A stretch of DNA of 64,000 nucleotides, taken from assembly GCA_006937955.1 (NCBI GenBank), contig SSNP01000123.1:144337-208336 (forward strand). The letters run 5' to 3'. This document shows, piece by piece, positions 12,701 through 22,245 of the stretch. The notes below the pieces were generated by a model that was given only the letters and a program-made list of their open reading frames with translations, searched no databases and was not told the DNA's origin. The stretch's first letter is position 1; each line of letters begins with the position of its first letter. The DNA is from Pachypanchax playfairii. Taxonomy: Eukaryota > Chordata > Actinopteri > Cyprinodontiformes > Aplocheilidae. A program made the position numbers and the translations under genes.

Positions 12701-15700
12701 CCTCGGGTCTGACCAACACTGGCACAGTCACCGTGACCATTTGTCCGTGTCTGCAAGGAGGCATGCAGACGGAGGACAGGGGCAGACAGAGGGACCCTCG
12801 ATGGCAGCGACATGTGGTCTGTCTGCCCGCGCCGTCTGCCTCGCCGTCTCTCATATTCAGTTTGGTTACATTACTGGCCATGCTGGCCTGCGTCACCACC
12901 ATGCTGGGTAGGTTTTGCCATTTTTCTGACATGTCTGAACAACTACAAACACATTTATCTGTTTATTAGTAGAAAGACGCTGAGCGGTTGTGTCAGGCTG
13001 CTTCTGTAACACGGGACGTGTGTGTGTGGTCATGTGTCTGTTCTTTGCCCTTTAGTGGTGTGTGCACTCTCGCTGTCATTGCGCCATCAGAAGCGAGACT
13101 CCCACTCACCCTTTGAGGAAGATGATGTCAGGGAAAACATCATATCCTACGATGATGAGGGGGGAGGGGAAGCAGACACCGCAGCTTTTGACATTACAGC
13201 ACTGCAGAGCATGCACCGAATCCAGCACATGCACAACAACGGGAACATGTGAGCTGTTCCCAAAGACTCAGATAAATAAACATCACCCTTGTTGTGATAT
13301 GTGTGTGCAGCTCTGTCTTTGTTACAATTATCTCTTTTCACAGATGGTACACCCAACAGAATCCACCCAGAGCCAGGACGTACAGCTGGAGTCGTCACCC
13401 GCGGCCCAGTCTGGGCCCTCAGCAGAGGCCGGGCTCCGCTCCGCTCTATGGACGCCTCTGCTACGGCTTCCAGACACTGCCTGTTCTCAGAGATTATCCA
13501 TCCGGGCCGCTGGAGGCGGGACTGCAGCTAACCCCGCTGACCCAAGGGCTCACGAGAGGTCACGCTGGCAATCCGCTCCTCATCTCGAACCAGAACACCT
13601 TTGAGCCTCTGCTGCACTCTCCTGAGACGAACACAACAGCAGGCAGAAAGGAAAGCAGTCAAGCAAACACAGCTGATGCAAAAGAGAATGAGGAGCAGAC
13701 CAAGGTCAGAAAATACTCCAGGAAAAAATATGTTACGCACAGCTTCATGTTTAATGTGCTTGTGCACTTTGATCTGGATTAGTGTGCAGAAGTAACAGCT
13801 TGAAATCTGTGAGAAAAGAAAAAATACCCAAACATGTCCCTGTCAGTCTCAGTCCTTCATTACTGGTAGATAAAAGAGAAAAATAAAAGTATTTATTGTT
13901 CCATTTAAACAAGTATGGATTGTTTTTGTCCTTTTAGAAAGTCAGTAGAAATTAAATTTTCTCTTGATTTGAAAAAAAAAAATCAAAAATCAATCAATTT
14001 CTCACCAAGAACAAAAAAAAATCTTTATATTTTAATTCACTTTACCATTGTAAATAAATGTTTTTTCTTTACTCAATATTTTAGGCTGCTCTTATTTAAA
14101 TGAAAATATCATAACAAGAACTAACAAAATATAATAAAATAAAAGAATTTAAATTAAACCTTTAACTTTTGCATTCACATTTATTTGGTCAGATCAAGCT
14201 GTTCATGTACGTGCACAAGTTGTGATGATGTCACAGACGCTGTTTTAATTCACTACAAATAAAAACATTGTTTCCACTAAAACCTGTTTTGTGTTCCAAT
14301 AAAACACCAGCTAATAAACCGAGTCTGAGTGGAGGTACGGAGGAAATTAAGTTTGTTTTATTTATTGGTTTCCGTCGTTAAGTCACAAACATCAGAACGT
14401 AAAAAAAGCCTCAATTTCTCGTAGAAGTAAAAAAATATTATGATGCCGCAGCAAATGTACAGCAAAGTCCCCCAGCCTCATGAGAGCAGCCATCCCTTAC
14501 ACATGGCTGCAGTTATTTATGGCATAATATCAAAATAAAATGTGAATGAATAAAAAAAACTTCTTGGAATGCAGTTTGTGCAAGTGTGTATATGCTGGTA
14601 ATAAAAATACATTCTTTAATAAGAGATGCAGAGTCTGTGAAATTAGCTTTTATTTTATGATAATGTTTGTTGCTGCTTGTTTTTCATTTTTACTTCACCT
14701 TACAGAGCTTGACTTGATCTAAAAAAAAAGTTGCGTAGGGGGGGTTTGGTATATATAAGGTGTTCTCGTTGAGTTCTTCTCCATCATTAAAATAACTAGA
14801 CGTGTGGAAAAGAGTGATGCAAGGAGTTTTTAATGTTTCTCCTAAATGTAACATGTGAACTCAGTGGACTCAGTCAGACTGACCAGTCATATCGAATCCA
14901 CCACTAAGATTTTGTGTCTGACATTTTGTCACGTTTGTGCCTCCGTACATTTATCTCTCTCTCTCTCTCTCTCTCTGTCTTTTTTCCTCCCTCTTCCTTC
15001 CTTTTACAGTTAAACCCAGCAGAAACAGAGCTGGCAGCAGCGAACCTCGCCACGGCTCTGACCTATGAGTCTTCGTGCCAAAGTCACACCAGCTTCTCAT
15101 CAAACACAGCAGAGGGCCGACCGGGATCATCCCAGACCCAGACCAGCACCGGAGCCACCAGCTGCACCGTCGACGACATTGATACTGATTCTTCCATCCC
15201 CTCCATTTCAGAGCAGAATTACTCAAATGGCAGTCAGTTCAGTTGTGTGAACTCGCCCGCCTACATGAAGGGAGACTCGTACAGCATCGTGGGCTCTTTG
15301 AACCCCAGCGGTATCGGAGCGTGTTTAAATGGGACCAGCAGCAGTGGGTTGTACTCCGCTGGTGTGCAGCTACTGAATGTAGGCAGGCTGCAGAGGGAAG
15401 ACGTGACCCCACAGTCTCTGACCGTACCCGGGGGCATGTTTGATAACATCAAAGGGTGGGCGTCTGGGACGAAGCCTGAGAGAACAGAAGCTCCGAACCC
15501 GCAGCCCCTTCGGATGGAGGAGCTCCTTAATATCCGTCTGAATCGGGTCACCTCTGACCTGTCCCAGCCGCCCTACGACTCACTGCAGACTTATGAGTTC
15601 GAGGGCCGCGACTCGAGGGCCGAGTCGCTGAGTTCACTGGAGAGCGGTGGGGAGAAGGATAATGGGGGGGCAGCAGGAGGGATGGAGGAGTTGAACCAGA

Positions 15701-15852
15701 AGTTTCAGAGGCTGGTGGAGATCATCCGACACAGGCAGAAGGAGAAGCAGACAGGTCTACATGAGGGAGGCGAGACTGCAGAGGCGGGTCTCACAGAGCC
15801 TCATAAACAGGAAGAGAAGAAAGAAAAAGAACAGCAGAGGTGGGATTTCTAG
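426..15852 (+). CDS. Type II classical cadherin with an oversized cytoplasmic tail (5' part outside window)
   Basis: Calcium-dependent cell-cell adhesion protein of the plasma membrane. Twelve joined exons (426-720, 1855-1974, 2269-2436, 7416-7597, 11116-11372, 11462-11598, 11742-11863, 12376-12493, 12599-12907, 13056-13248, 13344-13704, 15010-15852) give 1034 residues with phase agreeing at every junction. Calcium motifs are visible: LDRE, DINDNPP, DVNDNPP, NADEPP and DQNDNAP; EC4 has WHNITV. A membrane span is split between the ninth and tenth exons. The tail has the p120-catenin segment (NIISYDDEGGGE) and a beta-catenin segment (PPYDSLQTYEFEG, then AESLSSLES). Exon lengths 120, 168, 137, 122 and 118 fit my recollection of type II genes. 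Signal peptide, prodomain and the EC1 tryptophans are upstream of the window. Odd points: a tail of about 455 residues against about 160 usually, and loss of the EC5 DNxDN motif. The paralogue (a cdh22/cdh24-like or fish-specific member) is not settled. Confidence 0.9.
721..1854. other. Cadherin intron, AT-rich, nothing recognised
   Basis: AT-rich with many short A and T runs. The ORF at 1432-1650 has no codon structure or recognisable motif. Confidence 0.6.
1855..1974 (+). CDS. Cadherin exon B: EC2, first part
   Basis: 120 nt, phase 1 to phase 1, coding for the strongly conserved type II stretch TAVDADDPTYGNSARLVY. The donor reads GTCTGT, a weak match to consensus, but exon length and phase are exactly as expected. 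Confidence 0.87.
2269..2436 (+). CDS. Cadherin exon C: EC2, second part
   Basis: 168 nt, phase 1 to phase 1. It codes for GIIRTAVPDMDRETQDEY, the AKDMGGHLGGLSGTT motif typical of type II cadherins, and linker DVNDNPP. Donor GTAAGC. Confidence 0.9.
2437..5585. other. Cadherin intron, left part, with weak Tc1-like end
   Basis: Mostly unremarkable AT-rich sequence. Around 5330-5480 are phrases seen at the ends of Tc1/mariner-type fish transposons (GGGCAACTTGCACAGTTGG, then AAATACTTTTGCCC), so an eroded relic may lie about 4790-5480. I cannot delimit it. Confidence 0.35.
5586..6441 (-). repeat. Solo LTR of an LTR retrotransposon
   Basis: An 856-bp unit with inverted ends TGTCA...TGACA, flanked on both sides by TTTTT (5581-5585 and 6442-6446), a 5-bp target duplication typical of LTR elements. 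No gag or pol is next to it, so it is a solo LTR left by recombination. Long minus-strand ORFs inside are by chance. The minus orientation is inferred only from similarity of its TGTCAGGATC end to fish LTR starts, and could be wrong. Confidence 0.75.
6631..7194. mobile_element. MITE with TTAAAGAGGC-like inverted ends
   Basis: Left end TAAAAGAGGCTC and right end GCCTCTTTAA are inverted repeats. No coding capacity. A second copy, inverted, fills 41001-41280, which supports a transposed family. TTAA at the right edge suggests TTAA target specificity (Kolobok/T2 or piggyBac type); the family is inferred. Confidence 0.65.
7416..7597 (+). CDS. Cadherin exon D: EC3, first part
   Basis: 182 nt, phase 1 in and phase 0 out. 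It contains ATDPDLGENAHLEF (calcium-site DPD) and ends INILNK-like at VIILNK. It follows the largest intron seen in this gene (about 5 kb). Confidence 0.86.
7598..9758. other. Cadherin intron, no gene seen
   Basis: AT-rich. Around 8355-8385 is a short GC-rich palindromic patch (GGGGCCCTCTGGGCCCCC). Otherwise nothing recognised. Confidence 0.55.
9957..10790 (-). repeat. Fish SINE, split by a later insertion
   Basis: The left piece (ATCCATCCATCTATTTTCTG) and right piece (from TGCTTCTTCCTGTTCAAGGT to CCATCACAGGGCC) together form the reverse of the widespread fish SINE whose 3' end reads through a GACCTGTCCAGGGTG-like core to a CATCCATTTTC tail. Confidence 0.6.
9985..10684. mobile_element. Unclassified insertion inside the SINE
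   Basis: About 700 bp splitting the SINE, flanked by AACC on both sides (possible 4-bp target duplication). Read on the minus strand it begins TGTCAGGAGCC. It contains 2.5 copies of a 26-bp tandem repeat at 10095-10155. No coding sequence. The class is not determined. Confidence 0.45.
11116..11372 (+). CDS. Cadherin exon E: EC3 end and EC4 start
   Basis: 257 nt, phase 0 in and phase 2 out. LDYETRNSYTFSVEVANP and GPFKDQATVRV match the type II EC3 pattern. The EC3-EC4 linker is NADEPPRF and the EC4 calcium motif is VDPDTG. Confidence 0.88.
11462..11598 (+). CDS. Cadherin exon F: EC4 core
   Basis: 137 nt, phase 2 in and phase 1 out. It carries YSIDPQSDPEALFRISSDTG and LDREEEQWHNITV, an EC4 signature of type II cadherins. 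Only an 89-nt intron separates it from exon E. Confidence 0.9.
11742..11863 (+). CDS. Cadherin exon G: EC4 end, EC5 start
   Basis: 122 nt, phase 1 in and phase 0 out. It carries the EC4-EC5 linker LDQNDNAPEL and the conserved VCDSSAPGQ segment with its lone cysteine. Donor GTCCGT. Confidence 0.88.
11864..12375. other. Cadherin intron, nothing recognised
   Basis: AT-rich intron; the small ORFs on both strands show no conserved motif. Confidence 0.6.
12376..12493 (+). CDS. Cadherin exon H: EC5, first part
   Basis: 118 nt, phase 0 in and phase 1 out. It reads VVQVLRAIDKDQGGQDTPVH and ends LTIRETGG, where most type II cadherins have a DNxDNTA motif. That motif is missing here. Confidence 0.84.
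12599..12907 (+). CDS. Cadherin exon I: EC5 end, stalk and membrane span start
   Basis: 309 nt, phase 1 to phase 1. The EC5 end TGTVTVTICPC is recognisable. It is followed by a non-canonical basic and acidic stalk, then the first two thirds of the hydrophobic span (LIFSLVTLLAMLACVTTML). Confidence 0.86.
13056..13248 (+). CDS. Cadherin exon J: membrane span end and p120-catenin site
   Basis: 193 nt, phase 1 in and phase 2 out. It finishes the span (VVCALSLSL), gives a basic stop-transfer RHQKR, then VRENIISYDDEGGGEADTAA and FDITAL, the juxtamembrane p120-binding core. The last residues, MHRIQHMHNNGN, do not look like other type II tails. Confidence 0.87.
13344..13704 (+). CDS. Cadherin exon K: tail insert exon
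   Basis: 361 nt, phase 2 in and phase 0 out, open throughout. About 121 residues rich in Pro, Arg, Ser and Thr, with aromatic clusters (RARTYSW, LYGRLCYGF) and a Glu/Lys-rich end. I see no counterpart in standard type II tails, where the sequence between p120 and beta-catenin sites is short. Donor GTCAGA. An ORF continues past the donor to a stop near 13780, so intron retention would give a truncated tail. Confidence 0.75.
13705..15009. other. Cadherin last intron, with TATA-like site and (CT)n
   Basis: AT-rich. It contains a TATATATAAGG element at 14750-14760 after a G run, and a (CT) microsatellite at 14953-14978 just upstream of the acceptor of exon L, which may extend its pyrimidine tract. 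Confidence 0.5.
15010..15852 (+). CDS. Cadherin last exon L: tail insert and beta-catenin site
   Basis: 843 nt, 280 residues, ending in TAG. The first 160 residues or so are Ser/Thr/Asn-rich and unlike standard tails. Then MEELLNIRLN aligns with the usual DDFINxRLx, followed by PPYDSLQTYEFEG and the Ser cluster that binds beta-catenin when phosphorylated. The usual C-terminal WGPRFxxLA is replaced by NQKFQRLVEIIRHR and a Glu/Lys-rich extension. Confidence 0.86.
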   Translation, partial: LNPAETELAAANLATALTYESSCQSHTSFSSNTAEGRPGSSQTQTSTGATSCTVDDIDTDSSIPSISEQNYSNGSQFSCVNSPAYMKGDSYSIVGSLNPSGIGACLNGTSSSGLYSAGVQLLNVGRLQREDVTPQSLTVPGGMFDNIKGWASGTKPERTEAPNPQPLRMEELLNIRLNRVTSDLSQPPYDSLQTYEFEGRDSRAESLSSLESGGEKDNGGAAGGMEELNQKFQRLVEIIRHRQKEKQTGLHEGGETAEAGLTEPHKQEEKKEKEQQRWDF

Positions 15853-18800
15853 ACTCCAATCAAACGTAAGTCTGACAAGGAAGAACTTTCTTTGATAAAG
15901 ATGGATTTTAAACACAGGAGTGAAAAAATACCAGTTTCTGACATGAATCACCTTCTTTTCTTCCATCCATGAAGAATCCAGCGAAGACGTGGAGCAATCA
16001 GTGCAGTGTACAGTTTCACTTCCACTTTGTCTCAAGGAATGCACATGGAACGTGTCACTTTTCACACGCGCTCGTGTAACTGATATTAATAATGCACCTG
16101 GAGCTTTCAACCTTAAAGTTATGAAAAATGTACTTTTTTTTTTGTTTTATGAAGAACTCTGAATCTCGGATCATCTGCTTCATCAAATATTGACTGAAGC
16201 TGTGAGATTTAATATTGATGCTTTAATAGCTGGGCACTCACTGGATCGATGTGTTTGAATTCACTCAGACATTTGAATCTGAATCTGAGGAAAAACTCAA
16301 ACAAGTGTTGAACAGAAAGATGTAGGTGTGTCACACACGTCCCTCTGATTGAATCTGAGTCACAGTAAAATCAACCTGCTCACATTGGAAAATAATTAGA
16401 CAAATAAAGACTGTGATGTTGTAAGAGTTAAGAATATTCACATAAATAAAAACATCAAAATCAGCCTCATTTACATATTTTGGGCCCTGGATATTTACTG
16501 AAACATCACACAGAAATGTATCTGAAGACTGTTGCAAGCAGGCTCTATTTTCATTTTCTCCCTTTAACTCACACAAACATTATTTATAATCCCTTCTAAT
16601 ATATTCAGCTTTTCTTCATTTTGTCTAAGACTTACTCAGTTTGCTTTAAAGAGATTTTTTTTCTTTTTTTTTTAAATGAATTTTCACTGTGCAGCACATC
16701 CAGCTACAGAAAAATAATCAGTTATAGAGAACGCTTGATCTTTTCCAGGATTTGGACAATGGTTCTGTGTCTAGCCCAATTTAAAGGTGCTGGAATTAAT
16801 TATTTATAATTACATTTTCAGTAAGATGATTTAAAAAATACATTTGGGTTTCTGCAATTATTCCCACTCTTCCTTTACTGAGACTTGACTCTCTAATCCT
16901 GAGTTTAAATAATGCTTTTTAATTTCCTGACATCCTCACATGAAAAATGTGGTGGAACAGACTCCTCGGGCAAAAAAAAATCAACTGCAGAGTAATAAAA
17001 AACATATAATCCTTAAATTTCTCCTTATCGGGAAATCTGACAAAATGCTGCAAATTCTGTCCATTTTACCAAAATGAAGTAACACGTTGGTTCTAACAAA
17101 GAACCAGAGGTAGAAAGCAGATCTGTACTCCTGTTTCAGAAAGATTCAGATAAACATATCAGAAATATATTGGGAGTTTCAGATCTATAAAAAATGTAGA
17201 ACTGTTTGTGTTCCCAGGAAAGGGACCAGAAGTGCTACACAGCAGGAATCCAGGGTTCCACAGTACAATGGTGCCACATAGAGTTAGACTGACAGAATGC
17301 ATCTGATTGGGTGTTAAAACAACTGGAAATAACAAAAACATTATAAATAGAGTCAAAAAGTATTGTAAAGTCTGGGAAGTTGACAGAGAATCTGTGATTT
17401 ATGTCATTTAGATTATAATTGAAGAAAAAATTCAAAGAATCTGTTGGATCAGCCTGGACGTCGGGTTGAACTGTGAATTTTATAAAGCAGCAGTCAGATA
17501 CACTGTGAAATGTCATAAATGTCCTTCTGTATCAAAAACAGATGAAGTTTGTTAGAAAAATATAAACAAAACACAAAAAGTAAGGAAATCTGTGTTTGGT
17601 GGATTATTTATTTTTTGTAACGATGCTTCATGGTAATAAATCTTCTATCGTTGGAGAGTTTGTTTATTTGTCTTTTAATTAGGGACACATCTGTGAGGAA
17701 AATGTATTTTTTGGGTTACTGGAACATGTTGCTCAGTGATTAGTTGAGCAGCTGGATCATAGAGTCAAAGAAGAAACTGTTATACTGATCGCTGCACCGA
17801 CAGGGTCGTTAGGCAGAGGGAGTGTGATGATACGGGGTCACAGCTCCCTCACTGGGAACAACCCACAACATCCCTCCTCATCGCTGGAGGGAAACTAAGA
17901 TTTATCCAGATGTGATTCTGTAACTAGTGAATTCCAACGTCCATCCACACACTGCTGAGGTTTGATTTGTTTCATGAATAAATCTTTAGATTACCAACAT
18001 CTCTTGTGTCTTCAATCTTCAATTATTCAATCCAGTAAACAGAATATGCTGTTAGAATATTTAGAAAGTTTTTCATGGGCACAATCCACTTACCAAATCC
18101 AGAAATGCATTTTCCTAAAACATGTGACTCTATTTAAGGAGAAATAAACAGAAACAGATTATTGTTATTAAAATGAAGAAATAATCCACCACTTTCTGTT
18201 CTAAGTTTAATTTGTGTCACATTATTGTTGCTGTAAGGTGGGTCAGACAAACTTCTCACCTTTCAATCACCACTGAAGCTCTCTGAAAATGTGAGACTCA
18301 AACTGGAGAACACAGAGTGAGAAACGCTCATTTCTTCATCACTTGAAAAGATGAATCATATGAAATGTTTGTCTAAAAGGAAACAGAGATAACGCCATCA
18401 GCTGAAAATCATCCACACTAACCATTTTGTTTTGTGTGTGTGTGAATGAGAGAGAGTTGATGGATTGTGTATTTCTTCCTGTCAAAATGAAGAAGTCAAA
18501 TAAAAGACATCTTTGTTAAAACTACAGATTAAGTTTTGCATCACGTCCTCGAGCATTTCGTTCCTCCGTCTCTACAGTGTTTGATTTGGACTGAAACTTT
18601 GGTGTGGTCCACGAGTTAAAGTCAGATGTTAAGGTTTTAGATAATGAACCACAGATATTAAAAGAAATCAGCATGTAGAGACGACAGAGCAGAGTGTTTC
18701 AGTCACTTAGCAATACCTTAGAGATGGAAATAAATAAATAGAAAATAATTATCCTGATTATACTGTATTGATTTGGATATAAATAAATATTATGCTTAAG

Positions 18801-18970
18801 TTACTATTATTAATTAGTTTGTGTGTTTCTCTACCAGTTTGAGGTCTTTGAGAGGAATATACATTTACATAAATATATTGATTTATACTTATAAAATAAA
18901 CAATAGAAATAGATGTTTTTATAAAACTACTTGAGTTTATGTCCTTATATAAACTTTTATTTTATTTCTC
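15853..18970. other. Cadherin 3' UTR, then AT-rich intergenic DNA
   Basis: The 3' UTR probably runs to about 16425. Beyond it I see no gene, RNA or recognisable transposon. Small ORFs are scattered and AT-biased. Confidence 0.5.
16403..16408 (+). terminator. Likely polyadenylation signal of the cadherin gene
   Basis: First canonical AATAAA after the stop codon, about 550 nt downstream, followed by a GT-rich stretch (TGTGATGTTGT). No better candidate was seen closer to the stop. Confidence 0.45.
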
Positions 18971-20797
18971 AGGGAGTTTCTTTCTGCAGGGATTTATTAA
19001 AGACAACACAAAAACAACTTAAAGCACAAACCAGGAAGTCCAAGGAGGACTACAGGAAGAAGCTAGAGAGTCAGCTCCAGCAGAACAACGTGAGGGATGT
19101 GTGGTCTGGAATGAAGAAGATCACCGGCTTCAAGGTAAAGGGGGACCAGACTGATGGAGGTCTGGACAGAGCTAATGAACTGAACATGTTCTTCAACAGG
19201 TTCAGTTCCCCCCCTGCCTCCAGCCCCACAGACCACACACCCTCCATGAGCCCACAGCTTTCCTGTCACACCTCCACTCCGTCACCCTGCAGCTCAGTCA
19301 TGGACCAGAACACAGCATCATCTTCCTCCACCTCAGAGCACCCAAAGACCTCCTCTGCCTCCACCTCCACTCTGTCTGTGACCTGCAACCAGGTCAAGAA
19401 ACAACTAGAAAAACTGAACCAGAACAAGACTGCAGGTCCAGATGGTGTCAGTCCCAGAGTTCTCAAGACCTGCTCAATGCAACTATGCCCAGTTCTCCAG
19501 CACCTCTTCAACACCAGAAAACAGTTCCTGTGCTGTGGAAAACATCCTGCCTTGTTCCAGTACCTAAAAAACCACAACCAGCTGAACCAAACGACTACAG
19601 ACCAGTTGCCCTGACATCTCACGTCATGAAAGTCCTGGAGAGACTCTTATTGGCTCACCTCAACAAGCAGGTCAGCACCTTTCAGGACCCATTACAGTTT
19701 GCATACCGTAATNNNNNNNNNNCTCATCTGGACCAATCAGGCAGCACTTTGAGGGTCATGTTCTTTGACTTCTCAAGTGCTTTTAACACAATTCAGCCTG
19801 CTTTGTTATGTGAGAAGCTCCATAAATTCCAGGTGGATTCCTCCACAACCTCCTGGATTTATGACTACCTCACAAACAGACCACAGTTTGTGAGACTGGG
19901 GGGTTGTGTGTCTGAGATGGAGGTCAGCTGCACTGGAGCGCCACAAGGAACTGTACTCTCACCATTTCTCTTCACGATGTACATCTCTGACTTCCAGTAC
20001 AACTCTGAGTCCTGTCATCTGCAGAAATACTCTTATGACTCTGCAGTTGTTGGGTGCATCAGTGAGGGACAAGAAGCTGAGTATAGAGAACTGGTCAGTC
20101 AGTTTGTGAAATGGTGCGGTAACAATCATCTCGTTTTAAATACCAGCAAAACTAAGGAGATGATTGTTGACTTCAGGAGGAGAAAGAATCAACACAGCAG
20201 TATTTCCATCCTAGGAGAGGAGGTAGAGGTGGTGGAGGAATACAAGTACCTTGGAGTTCAGCTGGACAACAGACTAGAGTGGAAATGCAACACAGAATAC
20301 ATCTACAAGAAAGGTCGGAGCAGACTCTACTTCTTAAGGAAGCTGAGATCTTTTAATGTCTGCACCAAGATGTTGCAAATCTTCTATAGGTCTGTTGTGG
20401 AAAGTGCAATCAGCTTTGCAGCCATCTGCTGGGGCAGCAGCATCAGAACCAGAGACTTGAAGAGAATCAACAAACTGATCAGGAAAGCTGGATTTGTGCT
20501 GGGAGTATCTCTGGAGCCGCTGGAGCTGATTGTACAAAAAAGAATGCTGGACAAGCTGATGAAGATGATGGAGGACTCTTCTCACCCTCTGCACAGTGAT
20601 CAAACAACAGAGTGTGTTCAGTGAGAGGCTTCTTCAGGTCCGATGCAAGACCGAAAGATACAAAAGATCATTCCTGCCTGCAGCCAGTAGCCTCCACAAC
20701 AAGAACAGACCTTGATTGTTTTTATTGTTGGACCAAAAAAAAAAAACTACTACAACGTTGAATTTCCCTTCTGGGATAAATAAAGTATTTTTCATTT
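18971..20797 (+). mobile_element. 5'-truncated L2 LINE, inactive
   Basis: Reverse-transcriptase part of an L2 (CR1-clade) non-LTR element. The start VRDVWSGMKKITGF and later DFSSAFNTI, GAPQGTVLSP and YKYLGVQLDNRLEW are typical. The endonuclease domain is missing. A frameshift lies near 19500-19560, ten Ns at 19713-19722 hide part of the fingers region, and the catalytic box reads YSYDS instead of YxDDS, losing an aspartate. The 3' end carries an A-run and an AATAAAGTA tail as in L2 elements. Confidence 0.85.
19713..19722. other. Assembly gap of ten Ns
   Basis: Ten Ns inside the LINE. The family normally has more sequence here than ten bases, so the gap length is probably nominal. Confidence 0.95.
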
Positions 20798-21369
20798 TCA
20801 ATTCATTTTTTTTTTCATCTTTTTGAGCATCAGAAGGTTCCTGTAGATGACCAGCAGGTGGCAGTGTGGAGCAAGTCAAACATAAAGTTTGTACACCAGT
20901 GGAGAGCAACTTTTTATTTGCTGCAGGCCAGATTAACAGTGTTAAAGGAGTCAAAGGGACGAACATTAATTGAGGGGAGAAAAAGTAAAAAGTATCATTC
21001 AAGGACTTTCTGTCTGTGAAAACTTCCAGAACTTTTAGTTTCTTTGCATTTGATGATAAAAGGCATCTCTTTAAACACAGAGATACTCTTCAGGAATGTT
21101 GATACAGCCTCAAACTTAGATTACAAAGTCCTACTGAAATATGTAATATTTATATTCATTTTATCTTTATTTGACTTTTATCTAACCAGGAAAATTTTCA
21201 AAATATCTTTTGAGTGTCCTGCCAAAACACCATAAGATCCAGTTTTTGTCATAAACAATAAAAAATAACAAAAACTAAAACCATCTGACAGTAAAATAAT
21301 AAAAATAAAAAAATAAACAAGTTAAAGTTAAATTTCCTGTTTTATCCTTTAATTGCATTTTAGTACATC
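20798..21369. other. Intergenic, nothing recognised
   Basis: AT-rich sequence between the LINE and the G-rich tract, without coding signal. Confidence 0.5.
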
Positions 21370-22245
21370 ACGCACCATCAGTACATTTGAGCGGGATGAG
21401 TGAGGTGTAGGGTCTTCTCTGCGCCCCTGTTGGCTGCTTTCCGTTCGTGGTTAGGGGGGGCTGGTGGGCTGCTCGGTGACTGGGGGGCTCCAGGTGCCCC
21501 CCCCATGGCTATGCCTCAAGGCAGAAGGGGAAACTCCTGGTTCTGGGACTGGTTGCCTTTCTTGGGTGATGGTGCAAAGATCTGGGAGTATAGAGTATGT
21601 ATGGGGAGCAGATGTGAGTGTCCATTGTCTATTCCTATTTTTGTCTTTGTCTGCGTGGGTGTGAGAGTATGTGAGTGTGCATGAGGGTGGGAATGTGTGT
21701 CTGTGTATGTGTATGAATGTATGTTCTTGTCTGTCTGTCAGGTTGGGCTTCGGACTCCTCTCTCTTGTGGCACCCTTGGCTTCTCTACAGGGAGGCTGCC
21801 TCTCCCTCCTTGCTGGGCTGCCCCTTCTGGGTGGTGCCCACGTTGGTGGCCCTTGGGGTTTGGGGCTTGGCTCCTGGGTATGTGCTGGCTCGCTCCCGGC
21901 GGCTGCTTGATGGGGCCTGGTCCCTCCTGGATGGGTTGGGTGCCCGTTGGGGGGCGGGAGCCCTGGGATCTCCTGATCCGTGTCTCGGTCCTCCTGGGTG
22001 AGGCTGGGGCCTATGGGCTCGTCACTACGGCCCCCTGGAGTTCTGCACTGTGGTTGTGGGGCGGCCGCTCTGGTGGTCATTGCTGCTCTTGTCTGGTGGG
22101 GTTGTGGTTTGCCCTGCGCTGTTCTTCCGGGGACTCCTCTGCCTTTAGGAGGTCCTTGGGTGTCCTGGGCCTCGGTCTCTCGTGGTCCGCTTCAGGGTGT
22201 GTGGGATGTAGCTGAGGATTTTTTTTATTTTTGTAATCTTTGTAA
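21370..22245 (+). repeat. G-rich repetitive tract, possibly a LINE 3' UTR relic
   Basis: Strong G-over-C skew on the plus strand with many GGGG runs and long overlapping ORFs in several frames, which reflects composition rather than coding. Similar tracts lie at 28240-29290 (directly behind an L1/Tx1 ORF) and 41281-41760. I infer an L1/Tx1 3' UTR fragment. Confidence 0.45.

Noticed and set aside
13901..14110. Coding continuation of the cadherin in the last intron
   Set aside because: The frame from exon K stops soon after the donor, and the AT-rich sequence has no cadherin features.
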